A DNA stretch of 51,582 nucleotides from an uncultured Anaeroplasmataceae bacterium (GCA_910579215.1 CAJTTN010000010.1:1-51582); one strand, 5' to 3'. Shown: positions 26,344 through 36,389, counted from the first letter of the stretch. Numbers and translations are program-made. Notes: generated by a model from the letters alone, not told the origin.

Positions 26344-27987
26344 TTAAAGGATTCCCTCTTCTAAGGCTTTTGCATATAGGCGCCAACCACCTGCAAGACT
26401 ATAGGAGGTATAGCCATAGCCTGTAAGTATACGACAAGCTATATAGCTTCTTAAGCCACTATGGCAATGAATAAATACTGGTTTATCCTTTGGAAGCTCA
26501 TCAAGATGCTCTCGTAATTCATCTAATGGGATTGAAATAAAGCCATTGATTTTTCCACCTTCTATTTCAGCTTTTGTTCTCACATCTAAAAGCGTTACAC
26601 TTCCATCTAAAGGCAATCGTTTCACATCATGCCAAAAAAACTGATTAAATTTTCCTGTACTGATATTTTCTGCCACAAAGCCTAGCATATTTATGGGATC
26701 CTTAGCACTGCCAAAGGGTGGAGCATAACAAAGCTCTAAGCTAGCCAAATCTGTTATTTTTGCATGAAATCGAATGGCAGTTGCCAAAATATCCATACGC
26801 TTATCTACCCCATCAAAGCCTACTATTTGGGCACCAAGAATTTGTAAAGTCTTTTTATCCCAAATTGCCTTTATAGACATTCCTTTGCCACCTGGATAAT
26901 AAGAAGCATGTGAAGCCGCATATAGATACGTTTTTTCATATTCTATTTTAGTTGCTTCTGCATTTTTTTCATTTAAGCCTGTGGTAGCCACCGTCATATC
27001 AAACAGCTTTAAAATGGCAGAGCCTTGACTGCCTAGATATTTAGAGGAATGTCCTGCAATACAATCTGCAGCAATTCTTCCTTGCTTATTTGCAGGACCT
27101 GCAAGTGGAATAAATGCTGGAGCTTTAGTAATAAAATTCTGCACCTCTACGGCATCCCCCACAGCATAGATATCTAATACATTTGTTCTCATATGCTGGT
27201 CAACTAGGATACTCCCTCGTGCATTTGTATGTATTCCACAGGTTTTAACTAACTTTGTATCTGGACGAACGCCTACGGAAAGAATGACTATATCTGCAAG
27301 AAGCTCTCCCTCTTCTAAAACTACTTTATCCTTTTGAATTTCCTTTAAGCCATTTTTCAAATACAGCTTGATACCCTTTTGTCTTACGTACTGATGTACC
27401 TCACAGGCCATATCTAAATCTAAAGCTGCTATTAAATGATCTGCAAGCTCTACTACGGAAACCTCAAGTCCAGCAGCATGCAAATTTTCTGCCATCTCCA
27501 TACCAATATAGTCACCACCCACAACAACTGCATTACGTGCATTGTGTTTATGGATATACTCTTTAATTTTTACTGTATCTGGAATATTGCGCAAGGTAAA
27601 AACATGCTCTAAATGCACACCCTCTATCTTAGGAACTATAGGTGCAGCTCCTAAGGATAAGATTAAGGTATCATAGGATTCCTCATAAATCTCATTCGTT
27701 TCTAAATCCTTTACACGTATAAGCTTTTGCTTAGAAAGAATTTCTATTGCCTCATGACAAACTCTAACATCTACATTAAATCTAGATTTAAACCGTTGTG
27801 GAGTTTGAACCTTTAGATTCTCCTTATCCTTTATGACTCCCCCAATATAATAGGGTAGTCCACAATTAGCAAAGGAAACAAACTCTCCTCTTTCCAATAG
27901 AATTATTTCTGCTTTTTCATCTAATCTTCTTAAACGAGCGGCAGCAGATGCTCCACCTGCCACTCCACCTACAATTATAGTTTTCAT
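26344..27987 (-). CDS. CoA-disulfide reductase with C-terminal rhodanese domain
   Basis: 547 residues. An FAD-dependent pyridine nucleotide-disulfide oxidoreductase with an N-terminal GGVAGG dinucleotide fold and a single redox Cys42 in FANCGLPYYIGG, the signature of CoA-disulfide reductases. A rhodanese domain (about 450-547) carries its own active Cys508 in HCHSGLRS. The fusion matches the CoADR-RHD group, which reduces CoA disulfide, CoA polysulfides or persulfides and links to sulfur and redox control. The start at 27987 has GAGAGG upstream; the longer reading frame beginning at 28023 would start inside the neighbouring terminator. Confidence 0.88.
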   Translation of the reverse strand: MKTIIVGGVAGGASAAARLRRLDEKAEIILLERGEFVSFANCGLPYYIGGVIKDKENLKVQTPQRFKSRFNVDVRVCHEAIEILSKQKLIRVKDLETNEIYEESYDTLILSLGAAPIVPKIEGVHLEHVFTLRNIPDTVKIKEYIHKHNARNAVVVGGDYIGMEMAENLHAAGLEVSVVELADHLIAALDLDMACEVHQYVRQKGIKLYLKNGLKEIQKDKVVLEEGELLADIVILSVGVRPDTKLVKTCGIHTNARGSILVDQHMRTNVLDIYAVGDAVEVQNFITKAPAFIPLAGPANKQGRIAADCIAGHSSKYLGSQGSAILKLFDMTVATTGLNEKNAEATKIEYEKTYLYAASHASYYPGGKGMSIKAIWDKKTLQILGAQIVGFDGVDKRMDILATAIRFHAKITDLASLELCYAPPFGSAKDPINMLGFVAENISTGKFNQFFWHDVKRLPLDGSVTLLDVRTKAEIEGGKINGFISIPLDELREHLDELPKDKPVFIHCHSGLRSYIACRILTGYGYTSYSLAGGWRLYAKALEEGIL

Positions 27988-28010
27988 TCCCTTGACCTCT
28001 CTTCTTAAAT

Positions 28011-28050
28011 AAAAACACCTCAAAACAAGACCTAAAGGTCTGTTTTGAGG
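28011..28050 (-). terminator. Terminator at the end of the apt-to-trxB operon
   Basis: CCTCAAAACAAGACC (28018-28032) pairs with GGTCTGTTTTGAGG (28037-28050) with one bulged A; on the reverse strand a GTGTTTTTATTT tract follows. Confidence 0.85.
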
Positions 28051-28058
28051 GATTATTT

Positions 28059-28361
28059 TTATAGCTTCAAAATATTAATATCCTCTATTTCAACAATTGG
28101 AATTACTTTGAGTTCATTTTCCATTTGCAGCTTTAATCCAAGCTCATTTACCTCTTCTACAATTCCTTCATAGGTACCCTGCTTTGTATAGATTTCAGCT
28201 AAAACATGGATTCGATAATAAAGCATTGCCTCAATATCCTCTAAGCGATGATGAGCAACCTTTTTTCTTTTAACATTTCTGCTATCAAAAAAATCCTGAT
28301 TTTCATTGCCATCTCTTTTATCACTAACACTATCAATAAATAAAGTTGGATCATTTATCAT
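28059..28361 (-). CDS. Small protein of unknown function
   Basis: A 100-residue cytoplasmic protein with a charged N-terminal half (EDIEAMLYYRIHVLAEIY helix around 41-58) and a C-terminal beta-rich half (GTYEGIVEEVNELGLKLQ, VIPIVEIEDINIL) that looks like a small SH3- or Sm-like barrel. I do not recognise a family. AAGGTGAT nine bases before the ATG supports it as a real gene, and a strong terminator follows. It is the last gene of the operon containing trxA and trxB. Confidence 0.6.
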   Translation of the reverse strand: MINDPTLFIDSVSDKRDGNENQDFFDSRNVKRKKVAHHRLEDIEAMLYYRIHVLAEIYTKQGTYEGIVEEVNELGLKLQMENELKVIPIVEIEDINILKL

Positions 28362-28397
28362 ATTTGAATCACCTTAGTATAATACTATGATGATGGC

Positions 28398-29246
28398 TTA
28401 AGATTTATGCTTTTTTAAATAGGAGAAAATTGCAGTAGCGCAGGAAGCTCCTTCTCCTATAGCCTTACTAATCTGTAATAGACCTCCTATGGCATCCCCA
28501 CAGGCAAAAAGACCTTCTAAATTTGTCATATAATTTTGATCTACAGCAATACTATTATTCTTTAAGGCAATCCCTAAATGCTTTGCCAGAGTAAATCCTG
28601 ATGCATTTCCAATCGCAATAAAACAACCATCAATAGGATACGTTTTTCCTCCTGCCTCGATAGCCGTTATTCTTTCCTCACCGTGGATTGCCTCTATTTT
28701 ATCCACTACCACAGGAATATCTTCAGATAGCTCTGCAGTAAGACTTGCACCATCTGTAAAAACTGTAATATCCTTTGTTATATTTTCTAAAACAGAAAGC
28801 TCATGAGCCATATAGCTACCACTGCCAATCAGTGCCAAACGTTTTTTTCTATAAAAGAATCCATCACAGGTAGCACAATAGGAAACACCCTCAAATTTGT
28901 CAGCCTTACTATATCTATTTTTAGAAGCACCACAAGCTAATACCACTGTTTTAGCTTGATATATTCCCTTTGTGGTCGTAATGAAAAATACATTCTCAAA
29001 GGATATTTCCAATACCTCTTCTTCTAAAATAGGAATTTGTAGCTCATTAGCTTGTTTTATTCCACGTTCTAAAAGCTCTGGGCCTGTTATTTTTGAAAAG
29101 CCATAATAGTTTTCTATTTCTTTAACATGAACTAAAGCTCCACCATCTTTAGCAATAATCAACGGTTCATAACCATAGCGCTTTAAATAAACAGCTGTAG
29201 TAATCCCTGCGGGACCTTTTCCTATAATTATGGAATCATAAATCAT
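28398..29246 (-). CDS. trxB: Thioredoxin reductase-like flavoprotein
   Basis: 282 residues with an N-terminal FAD motif (GKGPAG, 9-14), redox pair CATC (C124, C127) and the C-terminal GDAIGG FAD segment. It lies directly after trxA with a 4-base overlap, so it is very probably the reductase for that thioredoxin. It is shorter than the usual ~310 residues, and the NADPH-selecting HRRxxxR motif is missing (the equivalent stretch reads VFTDGASLTAEL). It may therefore use another electron donor, as flavin- or ferredoxin-dependent relatives do (inference). Confidence 0.85.
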   Translation of the reverse strand: MIYDSIIIGKGPAGITTAVYLKRYGYEPLIIAKDGGALVHVKEIENYYGFSKITGPELLERGIKQANELQIPILEEEVLEISFENVFFITTTKGIYQAKTVVLACGASKNRYSKADKFEGVSYCATCDGFFYRKKRLALIGSGSYMAHELSVLENITKDITVFTDGASLTAELSEDIPVVVDKIEAIHGEERITAIEAGGKTYPIDGCFIAIGNASGFTLAKHLGIALKNNSIAVDQNYMTNLEGLFACGDAIGGLLQISKAIGEGASCATAIFSYLKKHKS

Positions 29247-29542
29247 TTTACAAATTCCTTTAATTGCTCTAGGGACTGATATCCAACCGTCTTATTTACT
29301 ACCTTACCATCCTTTACCAAAAATAAAGCTGGGATAGAAGAAATATTAAATGCTGCAGAAAGCTCCTCCTGTTCATCAACATTTACCTTACCAACAGCTA
29401 AATTCTCCTCTTTTGCTAGCTGTTCTAAGACTGGACTCAACATTCTACATGGTCCACACCATGCTGCCCAAAAGTCCAAAAGTATTGTCTTATTCTGTAC
29501 AACCTCATTAAAATTTTCCTTTGTTACTGTAACTATTTCCAT
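29243..29542 (-). CDS. trxA: Thioredoxin
   Basis: A 99-residue thioredoxin with the active site WCGPC (near residues 28-32) and the conserved cis-proline segment ISSIPALFLV. It reduces disulfides in cytoplasmic proteins and is recharged by the adjacent trxB product. It is preceded by AAAAGAGGAGAAAAACA-type spacing with GAGGAG as ribosome binding site. Confidence 0.95.
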   Translation of the reverse strand: MEIVTVTKENFNEVVQNKTILLDFWAAWCGPCRMLSPVLEQLAKEENLAVGKVNVDEQEELSAAFNISSIPALFLVKDGKVVNKTVGYQSLEQLKEFVK

Positions 29543-29557
29543 TGTTTTTCTCCTCTT

Positions 29558-30115
29558 TTAATATTCTTTATGTTTATCTGATAACTCAGCTAAATCCAAA
29601 TTTTCTAAAAAGTTTCTACCCTTAAATGCTTCTGGCTCCTCAGAATAAATCATAGGATCCATGAGCTGACTAGAAGCTAAAAATAATACTATAGCTGCAC
29701 AATTGCTTAAATTCAAGCTCCGCACCTTATCTGTGGTTGGAATTCTATAGCAAGAATCCAAATTTTCTTTTAATATATCATAAGCGATACCTGTAGATTC
29801 TGCACCAAATAATAAATAAATAGGTTCATCCGCTGCTTCCTTAAAATTAATAGTACTTGGGCTTTTATGACCATATCTAGTTAAAAAGTAATATCTTCCA
29901 GGATTTTTTTCTTTAAAAGACTGATAATCCTTATATACTTCGTATTCCAAATACGGAAAGTAATCTAAAGAGCTTCGCTTTAAATGCTTTTCATCCAAAC
30001 TGAAACCAAGTGGCTCTATCAAATGAAGCTTTGCATGAAAGCCAACACAGCTACGCATTATATTTCCCGTATTCTGAGGGATTTCAGGATGATATAGTAC
30101 AACATTTAACTTCAC
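29558..30115 (-). CDS. trmL: tRNA (cytidine(34)-2'-O)-methyltransferase TrmL
   Basis: A SPOUT (trefoil-knot) methyltransferase of 185 residues. It has the TrmL pattern: PEIPQNTGNIMRSC near the N-terminus, LLFGAESTG, and RSLNLSNCAAIVL at the knot that binds S-adenosylmethionine. It methylates the wobble ribose of tRNA-Leu isoacceptors. The start is GTG at 30115 with GGGGA eight bases upstream. Confidence 0.88.
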   Translation of the reverse strand: MKLNVVLYHPEIPQNTGNIMRSCVGFHAKLHLIEPLGFSLDEKHLKRSSLDYFPYLEYEVYKDYQSFKEKNPGRYYFLTRYGHKSPSTINFKEAADEPIYLLFGAESTGIAYDILKENLDSCYRIPTTDKVRSLNLSNCAAIVLFLASSQLMDPMIYSEEPEAFKGRNFLENLDLAELSDKHKEY

Positions 30116-30145
30116 TTAACTTTCCCCATTTCCTTCTAATATCTC

Positions 30146-31450
30146 TTATACCTGTTCTCCCGTTAAGGTATAAGCATCTGCATCTAAGATTTTCACATCA
30201 ATTCTTTGTCCTATGGATAGTTCCTCCTTGGCAGCAACATAGATGCAGCCATCAATTTCATCAGGAGCAAATTCCTCTGAACGTGCCACATATAAATAGC
30301 TTTCTTCATCATAATCTATAATAAATGCATTCTTTACAATGGTGCCAATCTTTTTTTTCTTTAAAGCATAAGCTATTTCCATTTGTGCTTCCATTAAGCG
30401 CTCATATCGCTTTTGCTTTGTCATTTCATCTATCGTATTCGGATATTGACATGCCAAAGTATTTTCTTCTAAGGAAAAGGTAAAGGCTCCCATATGGTCA
30501 AACTTTACATCCTTAATAAATGCAATTAATAAATCTACATCCTTCTCCTCTTCATAAGGAAAGCCCACCATAAGTGTGGTTCTTAAGGTTGCCGAAGGAA
30601 TTTCTTTTCTTATCTTATGCATCAAATCAACAATCATGTTCTTATTACTTCTTCGAAGCATAGCTTTTAATATTTTATCCTCACTATGCTGAATGGGAAT
30701 ATCAAAATATTTCATCATTTTTGGTTGTTGCTTTATAAATAAAATTAGTTCATCTGTAACTAGCTCAGGATATAGATATAAAAGACGTATTTTAAAATCA
30801 CCCTCTATAGAAATTAATTCCTGTAGCAAGTCTAGCAATGCATGCTTATGATATAGGTCATATCCATATTTTGTCGTATCCTGAGCAATCAGGTTTATCT
30901 CATAGACACCCTCTGCAACATCCTGTCTTACCTCAGCTACGATATCCTCTATTGCTCTACTTTTAAGCTTTCCTCGTATCAAGGGAATTGCGCAAAAAGC
31001 ACAACGATTCATACAGCCCTCTGAAATTTTAACATATCTCATATATTTAGGTGTTGCATAGATACGACGTAGAGGATCAAATTGCTGCTGATAAATATAA
31101 TCCGACTGTACTATATTTGTAATAATTTTGCCAAAATCTCCATATTCATCAATCTGAATAAACCGATCAACCTCAGGAATCAATTGAATAATCTCTGCCT
31201 TATATCTTTGAGGTAGGCATCCACAAACTACAAGCTTAGCCTTAGTTTTTTTCTTTACCTCAACCAATTCAAAAATAGTATCTATGGCTTCTTTTCTAGC
31301 AGGCTCAATAAAAGCACAGGTGTTTAAAATAAGTAGCTCGGCCTGTAAGGGCTCATTCACAAGAACTACATGATCCTTTAAAACCCCCAAAAGCATCTCA
31401 CTATCTACTTGATTTTTTGCACATCCTAGGCTTTGCATATACAACTTCAT
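30146..31450 (-). CDS. rimO: Ribosomal protein S12 methylthiotransferase RimO
   Basis: 434 residues with three domains. The N-terminal methylthiotransferase domain has cluster cysteines C10, C45 and C76 or C78. The radical SAM domain carries C146, C150 and C153 in CMNRCAFC. A C-terminal TRAM domain covers about 370-434. The LGCAKNQVDSE start separates RimO from MiaB. It adds a methylthio group to an aspartate of ribosomal protein S12 using two iron-sulfur clusters. Thirty bases separate it from trmL. Confidence 0.9.
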   Translation of the reverse strand: MKLYMQSLGCAKNQVDSEMLLGVLKDHVVLVNEPLQAELLILNTCAFIEPARKEAIDTIFELVEVKKKTKAKLVVCGCLPQRYKAEIIQLIPEVDRFIQIDEYGDFGKIITNIVQSDYIYQQQFDPLRRIYATPKYMRYVKISEGCMNRCAFCAIPLIRGKLKSRAIEDIVAEVRQDVAEGVYEINLIAQDTTKYGYDLYHKHALLDLLQELISIEGDFKIRLLYLYPELVTDELILFIKQQPKMMKYFDIPIQHSEDKILKAMLRRSNKNMIVDLMHKIRKEIPSATLRTTLMVGFPYEEEKDVDLLIAFIKDVKFDHMGAFTFSLEENTLACQYPNTIDEMTKQKRYERLMEAQMEIAYALKKKKIGTIVKNAFIIDYDEESYLYVARSEEFAPDEIDGCIYVAAKEELSIGQRIDVKILDADAYTLTGEQV

Positions 31451-31463
31451 TGCTATAATACCT

Positions 31464-33149
31464 CTACACTAAAAATAAAAGTCCTACGGCAGCAGCCAAA
31501 CTAATTAACCATGTAAACAGAACTGACCATGTCGTTTTCTTATGTCTTGCAAACCCCAAAAGCGTACATAATGCTGGAGCAATCCATATAAAATAAAGCT
31601 TCTCCTCTATAAGGGTTTGCACCTTTAAACAAAGCTCATTATAAAATACAGGAGCTATTCCATAAATTAAAGCTAAGGTAGATATTACGATACACAAGGA
31701 AAAGCCAGCCATACCAATTCCACCATAAAAGCGATAATAGCGATCCATTTGTTTAACAAATTTAGTTTCCTTATCCTTTATGGCATCATACTCCTTTAAT
31801 TCATGTTCTCTTAGCTTAGCCTCATGCTTACGATAATAAGCAAGCTTACAAAGTTTCTTATATTTCTTTTTTTCAAGCATCCGAACAATTAAAATGAAAA
31901 TGGCTATGAAAGCTGCGATACCCAATCCTATAAAAAAGAATAAGTTTAATTTAGAAGCAATCTCTTCAGGTGCAGTAACATCTGTTTTCATCAGTTTAGC
32001 CAAAAGCTCTACAATTTTTAATCTTAAGGAATCCATAAAAGCCAAAGCGAAATAAATGACAAAGGCTAAAAATGAAAGAACCATAATCCAGATAGCAAAA
32101 TTACGATGCGTTCTTAAGGATACAAAGAATTGATTCAAATCATATTTCTTTTGCATGACTGGCTGATATTCTTCCAATCTCACTTCCTGATCATACTGTT
32201 TTTCTTCCTGTAAGCTTGGTGGTATAAAGGTGTGACAATAAGGCACAGTTGGTTTCATTGACTCTTCCTTTATCCATACCTTATTTAAATAATACAAATT
32301 TACCCAATCCTGATAGAATTGATAAAGCTTCTCGTGGGCATTCATTTTCAATTTAAGAGTCCATTTTGCATACTTTTTTTGTCTGCTATAGGCTTGCTTT
32401 AAATTTCTGTGAAGCTCCTTCCCCTCTTTTCCCTTGTATTTCAGCTTTTTAAAATTTTTGAATAAAAAATGATAATAGGCTTGTTCTACAATTGGTAATG
32501 GGTCTATTATGTCCTTAACTAAAAATAAACCAGTAAATACTGCACTTTGTTGTTTTCTTAATTCTAGAACCTCTTGAAGACTATATTTATGAGCTAAGGA
32601 TAATTGAACCTGAATATCCGTAAAAACTTGATCCGCCATCAAAAAAGAATCCTTAGCAGAAGGTATTTCATTTATTTTTTGATGTAACTGTTCTAAGGAA
32701 TCCTTTACATAAAACTCTTCTAAATAAAGGAAAGAAAACTCATCCGTATAATTTTCCTCTAATGCCTTTAAATCTGCCTTTAGCTTTTCATCTTCTAAGG
32801 CTTCTATTATTGTATTAGAGAAACCATGATCCTCAGCAAAATAATAAAACGCAGGATTTTTTCTAATATCCTTAAGACATGCTGCTATATCAGTATATCT
32901 TTGATGACCAATATATAAAATATGCTCCTCTGTTATCCAATAAATAATCATACTTAAAGCATTCTGTAAATATCTACTTTGATAAAAGATATTGCGAATT
33001 CTTTTTTTATGCTCTTTAAAATTTTTAAAAAATTTAAGCCATGGCTTTTCCTTTATGCACTGTAATGCCAGGTCATAATGCTCTACAAAAGCAAGACCTA
33101 AAGAATTTAAATCTTTATATTCCTGTTCATTAAATATAAAAGGTTTCAT
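31464..33149 (-). CDS. Membrane protein of unknown function
   Basis: 561 residues. The N-terminal ~340 residues are soluble, helical and rich in Lys and aromatic residues. The C-terminal third has about five hydrophobic segments (near 352-374, 400-424, 477-498, 520-537, 542-561) interrupted by a highly charged, Lys-rich cytoplasmic loop around 427-470. No family recognised. A strong AAGGAG ribosome binding site and tight packing between dtd and rimO support expression as part of the apt-trxB operon. Confidence 0.6.
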   Translation of the reverse strand: MKPFIFNEQEYKDLNSLGLAFVEHYDLALQCIKEKPWLKFFKNFKEHKKRIRNIFYQSRYLQNALSMIIYWITEEHILYIGHQRYTDIAACLKDIRKNPAFYYFAEDHGFSNTIIEALEDEKLKADLKALEENYTDEFSFLYLEEFYVKDSLEQLHQKINEIPSAKDSFLMADQVFTDIQVQLSLAHKYSLQEVLELRKQQSAVFTGLFLVKDIIDPLPIVEQAYYHFLFKNFKKLKYKGKEGKELHRNLKQAYSRQKKYAKWTLKLKMNAHEKLYQFYQDWVNLYYLNKVWIKEESMKPTVPYCHTFIPPSLQEEKQYDQEVRLEEYQPVMQKKYDLNQFFVSLRTHRNFAIWIMVLSFLAFVIYFALAFMDSLRLKIVELLAKLMKTDVTAPEEIASKLNLFFFIGLGIAAFIAIFILIVRMLEKKKYKKLCKLAYYRKHEAKLREHELKEYDAIKDKETKFVKQMDRYYRFYGGIGMAGFSLCIVISTLALIYGIAPVFYNELCLKVQTLIEEKLYFIWIAPALCTLLGFARHKKTTWSVLFTWLISLAAAVGLLFLV

Positions 33150-33160
33150 GTTTACACTCC

Positions 33161-33610
33161 TTACTTAAGATCCCTACTATCCAGTAAAATTGTCGTAGGA
33201 CCAACATTAATAAATGCAATTTGCATATCTGCGCCAAAAACTCCAGTTTCGACTTCAATATTATACGATTTTAATTCATTAACAAAGCAAGTAAAAAACT
33301 GATTTGCTTTTTCATAGGCCATAGCCTCAGTAAAGCTAGGACGATTTCCTTTTTTGGCATTGGCATATAGCGTAAACTGAGAAATCGCTAATATAGCACC
33401 TTTAACATCGATAATGCTCCTATTTAGTTTACCCATTTCATCCTCAAAAATTCTTAGTCCTATAATTTTTTTTGCTAGAAGCTGGATCTCTGAAATAGAA
33501 TCCTCATGTGTAAAGCCCACAAGGAGCATATATCCATGAGAAATTTGACCTACAACTTCCTGATTAACAATGCATTTTGCATCTTTTGCTCGTTGTACAA
33601 CTACTCTCAT
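33161..33610 (-). CDS. dtd: D-aminoacyl-tRNA deacylase
   Basis: 149 residues with the two Dtd signatures, SQFTLYA (catalytic Thr) and NVGPTTILLD (the Gly-cisPro-type motif). It hydrolyses D-amino acids, and glycine mis-attached to tRNA-Ala, from tRNA. The start overlaps the rel stop codon by four bases (ATGA), a common Firmicutes arrangement. Confidence 0.95.
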   Translation of the reverse strand: MRVVVQRAKDAKCIVNQEVVGQISHGYMLLVGFTHEDSISEIQLLAKKIIGLRIFEDEMGKLNRSIIDVKGAILAISQFTLYANAKKGNRPSFTEAMAYEKANQFFTCFVNELKSYNIEVETGVFGADMQIAFINVGPTTILLDSRDLK

Positions 33611-35775
33611 AAATTATCTCTTTCAATATGATCAATATATTTTATTTTCTTCATATTAACAATCATTTTTTCCAAATCATTTAACCCATTCGTCAAAACC
33701 TTTAGCTTAACAACAGTTTGAAGATTTTGATTATTATTTGCATTAATTGCCAAAATAGAAAGACCATTTGCAGAAACGACATTCATAATCTCTACTAATA
33801 AATTAGGATTAGAGGTGGCTGTAATTTTAATACAAACTGGATATTTTCGATTAGGATTGGTTGCCCAATTCAAATGTATTAGACGTTCCTTAGCAAAGGA
33901 TATGGCATTTTTACAATTCTTATGATGAATAACTATACCATAGCCCTTTGTTACATATCCCATAATCGGATCTCCTGGAATCGGATTACAACAGCTACCC
34001 AGCTTTAATTGTGGATTCGAAAGTCCTTCAACAACAACTCCAGTTTCTGAGTTGGTGGTTAAAATTCTCTTAGAACGCTCCATCTGCTTCGCTAGGCTTT
34101 CCTCATGTGCATTTTTATCAGATAAACGATTGGTTACAGTTTTAACAGAAAAATTTCCTTTTCCTATTTCATAATAAAGATCCTCTAAGGAATGCATATT
34201 ATTTTTAGAAAATTGAGCTTCCACAAAAGCATCATCTACGTCAAAGCTAAGCTTATTGATTCGAAATTCCTCTTCTAGGCTTGCCTTTCCATTAGCAACC
34301 AAAACATCTCGATTTTGTTTATTTAAAAAGCCTTTAATTTTATGCTTTGCATGAGAGGTCTTTGCAATCTTAAGCCAGTTTTCTGAGGGTCCAAAGGAAT
34401 TTTTGCTGGTCTTTATTGAGATTATATCTCCGTTTTGAAGCTCATAATCTAAAGGAACAATCTTTTGATTGACCAATGCTCCTACAGTTTTATTCCCAAT
34501 ATTTGTGTGAATTTTATAAGCAAAATCCAAAGGAGTAGCCCCCTTAGGAAGTGCTATAACCTCTCCTGTTGGTGTATATACGTAAACATTTGCTGTTAAA
34601 ATATCTTCTTTAATCGTTTCCACAAAGTCCTTAGCCTTTGTCGATTTATCCTCTTCTGAATATTCTAAAAGCTCTCGATACCATTTCAATTTAGAAGCTA
34701 TCTCAAACTGCTCCTTTTCCTTAGAATATTCTACATTTTCCTTATATGCCCAGTGCGCAGCAATACCCAATTCCGCAACTCGATCCATTTCCTCAGTACG
34801 GATTTGTACCTCAAAAATCAATCCATCATTACTTATAACTGTAGTATGTAGGGATTGATACATATTGGGCTTAGGAACAGCAATATAATCTTTAAAACGC
34901 TTAGGAACAGGGGTATAATGTGCATGTATAATTCCTAAAGCCTGATAGCATTCTCCTATGGTATTCACAATAATTCGTATAGCTAAAATATCATAGATAT
35001 CCTCAAAGGATTTATTTTGATTGATCATCTTTTTATAAATACTATAGACATTTTTTATTCTACCCTTTATTTCAAATTGAGGAATCTGTTCTGGCTTTAA
35101 ATAATCTTTTATTTCAGAAATCGTATGATCAATGCTATGCATACGTACAGAAGAATTGTTTTTTATTTGGGATATTATTTTAGCATACCAAACAGGCTCA
35201 ACATATTTTAATGCCTTATCCTCAAGCTCAGCCTTAATTTGGAACATACCGAGCTTATGAGCTAAGGGCGCATAAATTTCTAAGGTTTCCTTTGCTATTC
35301 GCACCTGTTTTTCTGATGGAAGTGCACCTAAGGTTCTAATGTTGTGTAATCGATCAGCAAGCTTAACTATAATGACACGAATATCCTTAGCCATTGCAAT
35401 TAACATATGCTGATGATTTTCTGCTTGCTTTTGCTCTAGAGTCGCAAACTTCATTTGTGAAAGCTTTGTCACACCCTCTACAATAGAGGCAATATCCTCA
35501 CCAAACGCCTTTATCAAATCCTCTTTGGTTTCAGAGGTATCCTCTACAGTATCATGCAATAATCCTGCACAAATGGTTGCCGGTCCAGCATGAAGCTCAG
35601 CTAAAATAATTGCAACATGAATTGGATGAATGATATAAGGCTCTCCAGTTTGTCGCACTTGTCCTACATGTAGACGATTAGCTAAATCATATGCACGATA
35701 GATAAGGCTTTGATTTTCTTCAGAAACTATATATTTACTTATTAGTTGATATAAATCATCATAGCTGACCTGCAT
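33607..35775 (-). CDS. rel: Bifunctional (p)ppGpp synthetase/hydrolase
   Basis: 722 residues with all domains of long Rel enzymes: HD hydrolase (H50, HD at 74-75, RLHNIRT 142-148), synthetase (about 235-345, RFKDYI 293-298, YQSLH 306-310, EVQIRT 322-327), TGS (about 395-455), a zinc-finger/helical region with CC near 600, and a C-terminal ACT domain (about 648-722). Both active sites look intact, so it should make and degrade the stringent-response alarmone at the ribosome. AAGGAGG precedes the ATG. Confidence 0.95.
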   Translation of the reverse strand: MQVSYDDLYQLISKYIVSEENQSLIYRAYDLANRLHVGQVRQTGEPYIIHPIHVAIILAELHAGPATICAGLLHDTVEDTSETKEDLIKAFGEDIASIVEGVTKLSQMKFATLEQKQAENHQHMLIAMAKDIRVIIVKLADRLHNIRTLGALPSEKQVRIAKETLEIYAPLAHKLGMFQIKAELEDKALKYVEPVWYAKIISQIKNNSSVRMHSIDHTISEIKDYLKPEQIPQFEIKGRIKNVYSIYKKMINQNKSFEDIYDILAIRIIVNTIGECYQALGIIHAHYTPVPKRFKDYIAVPKPNMYQSLHTTVISNDGLIFEVQIRTEEMDRVAELGIAAHWAYKENVEYSKEKEQFEIASKLKWYRELLEYSEEDKSTKAKDFVETIKEDILTANVYVYTPTGEVIALPKGATPLDFAYKIHTNIGNKTVGALVNQKIVPLDYELQNGDIISIKTSKNSFGPSENWLKIAKTSHAKHKIKGFLNKQNRDVLVANGKASLEEEFRINKLSFDVDDAFVEAQFSKNNMHSLEDLYYEIGKGNFSVKTVTNRLSDKNAHEESLAKQMERSKRILTTNSETGVVVEGLSNPQLKLGSCCNPIPGDPIMGYVTKGYGIVIHHKNCKNAISFAKERLIHLNWATNPNRKYPVCIKITATSNPNLLVEIMNVVSANGLSILAINANNNQNLQTVVKLKVLTNGLNDLEKMIVNMKKIKYIDHIERDNL

Positions 35776-35803
35776 ATCATTTACCTCCTTAAATCTCTAT
35801 ACT

Positions 35804-36325
35804 CTATTCTCCTTCATATTGCATAAGGGATAAAACATCGTATCCTCTTAAAAGGTCTCTTCCCTTCAAATCTACCAATTCTATAAGACATGCTATGCCA
35901 ACAACTGTAGCTCCTAATCGCTCACATAAATGAATTGTGGCTTTAACAGTCCCTCCTGTTGCTAGTAAATCATCTATTATTATTACTCGATCCCCCTTCT
36001 TTAGGGCATCCTCATGTATACAAAGTGTATTTGAGCCATATTCTAAATCATATGCCTCATCTAATGTTTTTCGTGGTAGCTTGCCAGGCTTACGAATTGG
36101 GGCAAAGCCAACTCCTAAATTTGTAGCAACAGGACATCCAAATATGAAACCACGAGCTTCAGGACCAACAATCATAGTTGCATTCTTTTCCTTAGCAAAT
36201 TTAGTAATTTCATCTACGGAAAAGCGATACGCTTCTCCGTCCCCCATTAATGGGGTGATATCTCTAAAATTAATCCCTTTTTTAGGGTAATCTTTAATTG
36301 TTGCAACATACTCCTTTAAATTCAT
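35804..36325 (-). CDS. apt: Adenine phosphoribosyltransferase
   Basis: 173 residues with the PRPP-binding loop VIIIDDLLATGGT and the N-terminal RDITPLMGDG pattern of Apt. It salvages adenine to AMP. First gene of the long operon that continues through rel; apt-rel is a standard Firmicutes order. GGAGG precedes the ATG, and TATAAT at 36354-36359 (reverse strand) is the likely -10, though its -35 is weak. Confidence 0.95.
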   Translation of the reverse strand: MNLKEYVATIKDYPKKGINFRDITPLMGDGEAYRFSVDEITKFAKEKNATMIVGPEARGFIFGCPVATNLGVGFAPIRKPGKLPRKTLDEAYDLEYGSNTLCIHEDALKKGDRVIIIDDLLATGGTVKATIHLCERLGATVVGIACLIELVDLKGRDLLRGYDVLSLMQYEGE

Positions 36326-36389
36326 AATTCAAAACCTCCAACACATATATTGTATTATATCATAGAATTATAAAAAAAAGGTTGATGAA

